Source: Macrostomum hystrix
Lineage: Eukaryota; Platyhelminthes; Macrostomidae
DNA length: 64,000 nt
Reading direction: 5' to 3'
Assembly: GCA_950097015.1 (NCBI GenBank)
Contig: CATNEN010000030.1
Coordinates: 1,101,001 to 1,165,000 of the forward strand
Part shown: piece by piece, positions 56,501 through 64,000 of the stretch
Position numbering within the stretch: position 1 is the stretch's first letter
How the letters are laid out: every line of letters begins with the position of its first letter
Notes under the pieces: generated by a model
Told to the model about the DNA's origin: nothing
Seen by the model: only the letters and a program-made list of their open reading frames with translations
Databases searched by the model: none
Program-made: the position numbers and the translations under genes

Positions 56501-59420
56501 GCTGCCCATCAGGATGTTCTTCACGTAGGAGCTCCTGATGAAGCCGGACTCTCTCAGCTGAAGTATTACCTCGTTGAACGGGCGCAGCCATTTGGAGCCG
56601 CTCTTGAATGCGAAGGCGTAGCTTCGATCGTTGACGAGATTTGCCGCGGCGATTAGCTCGCAGTCGCCAGCTCGGGTGTAATAGTCGGCCATGGCCGATT
56701 CCATCACGGCGAAGTAGCGATCGTCAGTCTTGACGAGCTGCAGCAGTGACTCCACGGACTTCACACTGGCCAGCTTGGGATTCTCTCGCAGGCCGTTCTG
56801 GTACTGCTTGTAGAACATCTGCAGCACCGGATCGCTGGCCTTCTCGAAGAAGGCATTGGTGCTGCTTTTTGCCAGCCAGACCGGCGTGGCGCCCTTGAAG
56901 GAGTCGGCACCGACCGGCTTGATGTCCGGAATGTCTTCGATCCCGAAGTGACGCTCCAGGCCGCCGCGGCTGGCCACCAGGTTGCAGATGAAGGCTGCCA
57001 GGTACGAGGCGGCAAAGGCGCACGAGAACAGCCACCAGAATGCGCTGAGACTGCGGCCAACCAGCGACTGCGGCGAGCGGCGATAGCCTTTGACAAAGCG
57101 AGGAGGTTTTAAAAGTCCTTAAAACCGTGTCTAGAAAAAATGGTGCTCTGACTTAAGTCGAAAGTAACGCATACAGCCATATACAATATCCTTCTGTAGT
57201 CATGCAGAGCCGGTCCCATTGTTATTCTGTAGTCATACAGAGCCAGTCCCATTGTTATTCTGTAGTCATACAGAGCCGGTCCCATTGTTATTCTGTAGTC
57301 ATGCAGAGCCAGTCCCATTGTTATTCTGTAGTCATACAGAGCCAGTCCCATTGTTATTCTGTAGTCATACAGAGCCGGTCCCATTGTTATTCTGTAGTCA
57401 TGCAGAGCCGGTCCCATTGTTGTTCTGTAGTCATACAGAGCCAGTCCCATTGTTATTCTGTAGTCATACAGAGCCGGTCCCATTGTTATTCTGTAGTCAT
57501 GCAGAGCCAGTCCCATTGTTATTCTGTAGTCATACAGAGCCAGTCCCATGGTTATTCTGTAGAGTGACCCACACCTCTATAGCAAGCACCAATGAGTCTC
57601 ACCCTGAAAGCAGCCAGTGCTGACAGCATAGAACAGGCTGCCCAACAGAGAGAAGTCGTTCATTTGGGCCAGGAGGCTGTGGCTGATGAGCGTGTTGCGT
57701 GTATTGTGCTCGGCCTGACGGGCGCGAAACTCGCGCGGATTGTAGCGATCGTTGAGGAACAGAAAAAGTCCAGTCAGGATGAACACCACGATGCAGGCGC
57801 ACCAGACACCGGCGTCAAACACGCTGAGGAAGAAGGTGACGCTGCGGGTCACCTGAGATAATGGCACGACAGAACTTTTAGCTAGACTAGCAATGCATTT
57901 ACCTGTAGCTAACAAAGCGAATAGACTAGCAATCCATTTACCTGTAGCTAACAAAGCGAATGGACTAGCAATCCATTTACCTGTAGCTAACAAAGCGAAT
58001 TGACTAGCAACCCATTTACCTGTAGCTAACAAAGCGAATGGACTAGCAATCCATTTACCTGTAACTAGCAAAGCGAATGGACTAGCAACCCATTTACCTG
58101 TAGCTAACAAAGCGAATGGACTAGCAATCCATTTACCTGTAACTAGCAAAGCGAATGGACTAGCAATCCATTTACCTGTAGCTAACAAAGTGAATGGACT
58201 AGCAATCCATTTACCTGTAGCTAACAAAGTGAATGGACTAGCAACCCATTTACCTGTAGCTAACAAAGTGAATGGACTAGCAACCCATTTACCTGTAGCT
58301 AACAAAGCGAATTGACTAGCAACCCATTTACCTGTAGCTAACAAAGCGAATGGACTAGCAATCCATTCACCTGTAGCTAACAAAGCGAATGGACTAGCAA
58401 TCCATTCACCTGTAGCTAACAAAGCGAATGGACTAGCAATCCATTTACCTGTAACTAGCAAAGCGAATGGACTAGCAATCCATTTACCTGTAACTAGCAA
58501 AGCGAATGGACTAGCAATCCATACTAGCTGTGGTGCCGCATTAACTCACTAACTTGCATGTCTGATGTTTAGTGTACTTGATTTCTTATTTCTTATTTCC
58601 AATGTGCGTAGCTTGTACTCGGGGCACGTTTCTTGTGCTCAGGTTTGTAACGTGCGGTCGCGCTATCTTGTAAGTGGTACGTTGCCACCAGCCCTTTCTT
58701 TAGCGGGTTATACAGGCTGGTTAAGGCCTTTAAATAAAATCATGGATCTAAAGTGGTCGCCTTGCTACGGCACGACACTAGCAATGTCAATTATCTGTAA
58801 TCCATTTACCTGTAGCTACCTATGCGAGTAGACTAGCTATCCATTTACCTGCTTTATGATAGATTTATGTTTACCTGATTGCTCCATCGTGGTTTTCGCA
58901 CCACCACAGTCAGGCCGACATCCAGGTACTCGTGCGAGAAGTCGATGAAATTCTCTCTATGCGAGGTTGCTATCAGAGGCGCGGCCGCAAATTCAGCTTG
59001 GCCGTTTATGACGTCTCCAATCAGGCCGCTCCAATTGCCAGTTTGCTGGTCGTAGGCGCCGAACCGACCATCGGCGACCATAGTGAATTTGGGCTCAAAT
59101 TTCAGTCTCCGGCCGATCTCGCGGACCAGGTCGGGCACGAAGCCGAACCAGGCGCCCTGCTTGTTCAGCATGCAATAGCCCTCCACCTGTTGGGGCGGCG
59201 TGTGTCGCTTTACTAATTTGGAGCTCCAGGTGTAGTCAAAAGGCTGCGTACAGCTGCTCAGTCCATGGACTGTTTGCCCATTCTATCTACCCTAATGTTG
59301 ACTCCAATAAAAAAACAATCATACCTCAATGACGGCAACATTAAGCGATTGGTTCTGTGCTGCCTGACCGGGTGTCAAGATCAACAACAACGCGCTGAAG
59401 AGTACTAAAAAATTCTGCAT
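53537..59420 (-). CDS. Ionotropic glutamate receptor-like protein B, complete (521 aa)
   Basis: Six exons on the minus strand, all phases consistent: 59420-59325, 59186-58875, 57852-57603, 57087-56465, 55316-55146, 53650-53537. A signal peptide (MQNFLVLFSALLLILTPGQA) leads straight into the S1 ligand lobe, so the usual amino-terminal domain of about 400 residues is absent. S1 ends with the ligand Arg at about residue 109 (SHRENFIDFS). M1 is at about 145-169. The pore loop is FSLLGSLFYAVSTGCFQG. M3 is at about 238-257, with FAASYLAAFICNL in place of SYTANLAAF. S2 contains SSTNAFF and AVMESAMADYY with the ligand-contact Glu. M4 is at about 454-477, followed by a 40-residue polar tail. Expected role: membrane ligand-gated channel or ligand-binding subunit. 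The changed M3 gate and Q/R site leave gating uncertain. Four of five introns hold minisatellites or SINEs. Confidence 0.9.
53651..55145. other. Last intron of iGluR-like gene B
   Basis: 1.5 kb with a GTTGGC donor and a TTTTAG acceptor on the minus strand. Its 5' half is a 67-bp minisatellite; the rest is AT-rich without features. Confidence 0.75.
54440..55122. repeat. 67-bp minisatellite in an iGluR intron, about 10 units
   Basis: The unit includes TGTACACTGGCTAGCCATTC, ATTCACTGTACATTCGAAGC and TAAGCCTACTGTCTCTCCAG. A shorter variant with TGTACATAGCTCAATTTCAT is interspersed. The array ends about 24 bp from the M4 exon of gene B. Confidence 0.93.
55601..55780 (+). mobile_element. Second tRNA-derived SINE type
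   Basis: The head GGGTTGTAGCCAAGGAGTTA and the B-box GGTTCGATTC (55651-55660) have tRNA spacing. A different body follows (TGTGTCCCTTTGCAAGACAA) and then a hairpin ACCCAGCT...AGCTGGGT (about 55728-55765). It differs from the abundant SINE of this window and lies in an intron of gene B. A free tRNA gene is less likely because the anticodon stem and acceptor stem do not pair well. Confidence 0.6.
56040..56410 (+). mobile_element. tRNA-derived SINE copy in intron of iGluR-like gene B
   Basis: Near full-length copy: head with CGCGTTTGCCTCTCGCAC and AGCTCGATTCCGC, body with GTGTACACTGCCTGACGATG, and tail CACCAAATGATGTGCCATTG. It has an extra segment of about 20 bp near 56270-56295. Antisense to gene B and 50 bp before exon 4's donor end. 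Confidence 0.87.
57195..57562. repeat. 33-bp minisatellite in an iGluR intron, about 11 units
   Basis: The unit is GTAGTCATACAGAGCC followed by AGTCCCATTGTTATTCT, with ATGCAG/ATACAG and CCGGT/CCAGT alternation in a semi-regular order. The unit is eleven codons long, so frames stay open on both strands. It sits between the M1 and M3 exons, where splice sites flank it, and is therefore intronic. Confidence 0.93.
57880..58525. repeat. 39-bp minisatellite in an iGluR intron, about 16 units
   Basis: On the minus strand each unit reads CTACAGGTAAATGGATTGCT and then AGTCCATTCGCTTTGTTAG. The CAG|GTAAAT word resembles a splice donor. Similar words occur at 58800-58860, near the true donor of exon 2. 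The unit is 13 codons, and its minus-strand frame runs open into exon 3 of gene B. Confidence 0.93.
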
Positions 59421-59522
59421 TGCTGTGATTGTTTAGTTTGTAAAGATTTCTAAAACATGTATCTAGGCCACAATGATTAGCAAAGGCAGGCAAGCTATGC
59501 TTTTAATGTTAAGAAAACGAGT

Positions 59523-59531
59523 TATTTTATA
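59523..59531 (-). promoter_or_regulatory. TATA-like element upstream of iGluR-like gene B
   Basis: TATAAAATA on the minus strand, about 105 bp before the start codon at 59420. The distance suits a short 5' UTR. Confidence 0.4.
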
Positions 59532-59849
59532 CTTCTCTCTCTCGCACACAATATTTCTCAAACCTCTCTGGTATGTGTGGCTCCGTACACCATACAGTGG
59601 GCAGCTAAGATTAGAAATTCAAAAAAGCCCACCTCCCTCCGCCAAGACAGGAAACGTGCTTCTAAGTTGCTTCGTACGCTCTCACTCATACTCTGTCTCA
59701 CTCTCTATCTCTCTGTGTACATAGAACCCTGTGCCATGTGTGCAGCAATGCACTGCAAAGGCTAAATAAATGCACTGCAAAAACTTAGCAGCTACAGACT
59801 ATTGAGCACATTTCATAGTCTCTAGTCCTTAAAAGGACAGCACAGGTCC

Positions 59850-61298
59850 TTCTAGTTCATTTAGAAACTGAATATCTACCTCTAGTTCATTTAGAAACTG
59901 AATATCTACCACTAGTTCATTTAGAAACTGAATATCTACCTCTAGTTCATTTAGAAACTGAATATCTACCTCTAGTTCATTTAGAAACTGAATATCTACC
60001 TCTAGTTCATTTAGAAACTGAATATCTACCTCTAGTTCATTTAGAAACTGAATATCTACCTCTAGTTCATTTAGAAACTGAATATCTACCACTAGTTCAT
60101 TTAGAAACTGAATATCTACCTCTAGTTCATTTAGAAACTGAATATCTACCTCTAGTTCATTTAGAAACTGAATATCTACGTCTAGTTCATTTAGAAATTG
60201 AATATCTACCTCTAGTTCATTTAGAAACTGAATATCTACCTCTAGTTCATTTAGAAACTGAATATCTACCTCTAGTTCATTTAGAAACTGAATATCTACC
60301 TCTAGTTCATTTAGAAACTGAATATCTACCTCTAGTTCATTTAGAAACTGAATATCTACCTCTAGTTCATTTAGAAATTGAATATCTACCTCTAGTTCAT
60401 TTAGAAATTGAATATCTACCTCTAGTTCATTTAGAAATTGAATATCTACCTCTAGTTCATTTAGAAACTGAATATCTACCTCTAGTTCATTTAGAAACTG
60501 AATATCTACCTCTAGTTCATTTAGAAACTGAATATCTACCTCTAGTTCATTTAGAAACTGAATATCTACCTCTAGTTCATTTAGAAACTGAATATCTACC
60601 TCTAGTTCATTTAGAAACTGAATATCTACCTCTAGTTCATTTAGAAATTGAATATCTACCTCTAGTTCATTTAGAAACTGAATATCTACCTCTAGTTCAT
60701 TTAGAAATTGAATATCTACCTCTAGTTCATTTAGAAACTGAATATCTACCTCTAGTTCATTTAGAAACTGAATATCTACCTCTAGTTCATTTAGAAACTG
60801 AATCTACCTCTAGTTCATTTAGAAACTGAATATCTACCTCTAGTTCATTTAGAAACTGAATATCTACCTCTAGTTCATTTAGAAATTGAATATCTACCTC
60901 TAGTTCATTTAGAAATTGAATATCTACCTCTAGTTCATTTAGAAATTGAATATCTACCTCTAGTTCATTTAGAAATTGAATATCTACCTCTAGTTCATTT
61001 AGAAATTGAATATCTACCTCTAGTTCATTTAGAAACTGAATATCTACCTCTAGTTCATTTAGAAACTGAATATCTACCTCTAGTTCATTTAGAAACTGAA
61101 TATCTACCTCTAGTTCATTTAGAAATTGAATATCTACCTCTAGTTCATTTAGAAATTGAATATCTACCTCTAGTTCATTTAGAAACTGAATATCTACCTC
61201 TAGTTCATTTAGAAATTGAATATCTACCTCTAGTTCATTTAGAAATTGAATATCTACCTCTAGTTCATTTAGAAATTGAATATCTACTTCCAGTTCGT
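59850..61298. repeat. 30-bp minisatellite, about 48 units
   Basis: The unit is TCTAGTTCATTTAGAAACTG followed by AATATCTACC, with very little variation (AAACTG/AAATTG). One two-base deletion at about 60801 shifts the frame. On the minus strand it reads as the 10-residue repeat VDIQFLNELE, but there is no start, splice or unique coding sequence attached. Confidence 0.95.
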
Positions 61299-61669
61299 TC
61301 ATAGATTTTCGGACTGGCCATTGGGTCCATAGTTGAAGTGTAATACAAAGTCAATCATCAGTATACCACCCCAGCCTAACTGTGCAGGTGTACAATACAC
61401 TAAGCTTTTCACATCGGTAATGAATGGATCGCGCAGATGTTAATTAGCGGTCCTTCCACATGCGATTCCGGTACTGCAGATCCCATAACTGACTGCAAAA
61501 GGAAGTGAAACTGCTAATTTCACAAATCCTGAAAAATATAATAATTGCTCATCGTTGAGTAGCATAACTACGGAGGACGCGTGCAAATTGTAGACTGAGT
61601 CGAATCCGCCATAGCCTAGTGGGGAAGAGGAAATTGCTTCCTGACAAGTACGCATCCTCCTTTTTCTAG
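61299..61669. other. Short unique spacer between two minisatellites
   Basis: No supported gene. A 71-codon minus-strand frame (61440-61655) has a hydrophobic stretch but no recognisable family. Confidence 0.4.
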
Positions 61670-64000
61670 CCGCGAATAATCCCCTCCCTCTCCTCCATCA
61701 CAATCTCCCCTCTGTCTTTTCTCTCTCCTCCTTCACCATCTCCCCTCTGTCTTTTTTCTCTCCTCCTTCACCATCTCCCCTCTGTCTTTTTTCTCTCCTC
61801 CTTCACCATCTCCCCTCTGTCTTTTTTCTCTCCTCCTTCACCATCTCCCCTCTGTCTTTTCTCTCTCCTCCTTCACCATCTCCCCCCTGTCTTTTCTCTC
61901 TCCTCCTTCACCATCTCCCCTCTGTCTTTTCTCTCTCCTCCTTCACCATCTCCCCTCTGTCTTTTCTCTCTCCTCCTTCACCATCTCCCCTCTGTCTTTT
62001 CTCTCTCCTCCATCACCATCTCCCCTCTGTCTTTTCTCTCTCCTCCATCACCATCTCCCCTCTGTCTTTTCTCTCTCCTCCTTCACCATCTCCCCCCTGT
62101 CTTTTCTCTCTCCTCCATCACCATCTCCCCTCTGTCTTTTCTCTCTCCTCCATCACCATCTCCCCTCTGTCTTTTCTCTCTCCTCATTCACCATCTCCCC
62201 TCTGTCTTTTCTCTCTCCTCATTCACCATCTCCCCTCTGTCTTTTTTCTCTCCTCCATCACCATCTCCCCTCTGTCTTTTCTCTCTCCTCCATCACCATC
62301 TCCCCTCTGTCTTTTCTCTCTCCTCATTCACCATCTCCCCCCTGTCTTTTCTCTCTCCTCCTTCACCATCTCTCCTCTGTCTTTTTTCTCTCCTCCTTCA
62401 CCATCTCCCCTCTGTCTTTTCTCTCTCCTCCTTCACCATCTCCCCTCTCTCTTTTCTCTCTCCTCCTTCACCATCTCCCCTCTCTCTTTTCTCTCTCCTC
62501 CTTCACCATCTCCCCTCTGTCTTTTCTCTCTCCTCCATCACCATCTCCCCTCTCTCTTTTCTCTCTCCTCCTTCACCATCTCCCCTCTGTCTTTTCTCTC
62601 TCCTCCATCACCATCTCCCCTCTGTCTTTTCTCTCTCCTCCTTCACCATCTCCCCCCTGTCTTTTCTCTCTCCTCATTCACCATCTCCCCCCTGTCTTTT
62701 CTCTCTCCTCATTCACCATCTCCCCTCTGTCTTTTCTCTCTCCTCATTCACCATCTCCCCCCTGTCTTTTCTCTCTCCTCCATCACCATCTCCCCTCTGT
62801 CTTTTCTCTCTCCTCCTTCACCATCTCCCCTCTCTCTTTTCTCTCTCCTCCTTCACCATCTCCCCTCTCTCTTTTCTCTCTCCTCCTTCACCATCTCCCC
62901 TCTGTCTTTTCTCTCTCCTCCATCACCATCTCCCCTCTGTCTTTTCTCTCTCCTCATTCACCATCTTCCCCCTGTCTTTTCTCTCTCCTCCTTCCCCATC
63001 TCCCCTCTGTCTTTTCTCTCTCCTCCTTCACCATCTCCCCTCTGTCTTTTCTCTCTCCTCCATCACCATCTCCCCTCTGTCTTTTCTCTCTCCTCCTTCA
63101 CCATCTCCCCTCTGTCTTTTCTCTCTCCTCCTTCACCATCTCCCCTCTGTCTTTTCTCTCTCCTCCTTCACCATCTCCCCTCTCTCTTTTCTCTCTCCTC
63201 CTTCACCATCTCCCCTCTCTCTTTTCTCTCTCCTCCTTCACCATCTCCCCTCTGTCTTTTCTCTCTCCTCATTCACCATCTTCCCCCTGTCTTTTCTCTC
63301 TCCTCCTTCCCCATCTCCCCTCTGTCTTTTCTCTCTCCTCCTTCACCATCTCCCCTCTGTCTTTTCTCTCTCCTCCATCACCATCTCCCCTCTGTCTTTT
63401 CTCTCTCCTCCTTCACCATCTCCCCTCTGTCTTTTCTCTCTCCTCCTTCACCATCTCCCCTCTGTCTTTTCTCTCTCCTCCTTCACCATCTCCCCTCTCT
63501 CTTTTCTCTCTCCTCCTTCACCATCTCCCCTCTGTCTTTTCTCTCTCCTCCATCACCATCTCCCCTCTCTCTTTTCTCTCTCCTCCTTCACCATCTCCCC
63601 TCTGTCTTTTCTCTCTCCTCCATCACCATCTCCCTCTGTCTTTTCTCTCTCCTCCTTCACCATCTCCCCCCTGTCTTTTCTCTCTCCTCATTCACCATCT
63701 CCCCCCTGTCTTTTCTCTCTCCTCATTCACCATCTCCCCTCTGTCTTTTCTCTCTCCTCATTCACCATCTCCCCCCTGTCTTTTCTCTCTCCTCCATCAC
63801 CATCTCCCCTCTGTCTTTTCTCTCTCCTCCTTCACCATCTCCCCTCTCTCTTTTCTCTCTCCTCCTTCACCATCTCCCCTCTCTCTTTTCTCTCTCCTCC
63901 TTCACCATCTCCCCTCTGTCTTTTCTCTCTCCTCCATCACCATCTCCCCTCTGTCTTTTCTCTCTCCTCATTCACCATCTTCCCCCTGTCTTTTCTCTCT
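61670..64000. repeat. 35-bp pyrimidine-rich minisatellite, runs off the window
   Basis: The unit is of the type CTCTCTCCTCCTTCACCATC followed by TCCCCTCTGTCTTTT; about 66 units are present. Variants (CATCACC, CATTCACC, CTCTCTTTT, CCCCTGTC, TTCCCC) recur in the same order in separate segments, for example around 62945-62995 and 63270-63310, showing block duplications inside the array. Confidence 0.96.

Noticed and set aside
57577-58500. 307-codon minus-strand frame with 13-residue repeats running into an iGluR exon, as a real coding extension
   Set aside because: Good splice sites at 58875 and 57852 give consistent phase and a normal S1-M1 linker. The repeat is better explained as intronic.
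59850-61298. CRISPR-like direct repeat array
   Set aside because: Units are contiguous with no unique spacers, and the genome is eukaryotic with introns and SINEs.

Overview
This is eukaryotic, metazoan DNA: genes are split by GT-AG introns, animal gene families are present (ankyrin repeats, Mab-21/cGAS-like nucleotidyltransferase, ionotropic glutamate receptor), and mobile elements and minisatellites take up much of the window. The combination suggests a compact-intron invertebrate. A free-living flatworm such as Macrostomum is my best guess, but the sequence does not prove it.

Layout. 1-12 kb is mostly gene-poor and AT-rich, with three CAG/CTG tracts, three minisatellites (40, 16 and 30 bp units), SINE copies and a small hAT-like MITE. 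12.2-15.5 kb is an apparently complete RTE-type LINE flanked by an 11-bp target duplication. 16.3-31.0 kb holds two related loci in inverted, convergent arrangement. Each has an ankyrin-repeat exon followed by nucleotidyltransferase and Mab-21 exons, so each is a candidate ankyrin/cGAS-like receptor gene. Copy A (+) looks intact. Copy B (-) is split in its main Mab-21 exon by a 4.6-kb Gypsy retrotransposon with apparently identical LTRs. The copies are a mosaic of near-identical and diverged blocks, which points to gene conversion. 32.9-34.8 kb holds a decayed Tc1/mariner element and a cluster of nested palindromes.

39.0-59.4 kb contains two divergent ionotropic glutamate receptor-like genes that face each other (A on +, B on -). 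Both lack the usual large amino-terminal domain, although the first exon of A was not found. I could assemble B completely: six exons, 521 codons, signal peptide included. Between them lies a two-exon gene for a predicted secreted, extremely arginine-rich protein built from 18-, 8- and 4-residue modules across about 7.1 kb. Several one-base shifts interrupt its reading frame. A possible third receptor fragment (M4 exon) lies near 37.1 kb on the minus strand.

59.8-64 kb is almost entirely two long minisatellites (30 and 35 bp units), the second running off the window end. A tRNA-derived SINE family of about 350 bp recurs at least nine times, often inside introns. How the genes work together is inference only: the 16-31 kb pair looks like a nucleic-acid-sensing or innate-immune type receptor family, and the 39-59 kb group combines chemosensory or synaptic-type receptors with a secreted basic repeat protein.
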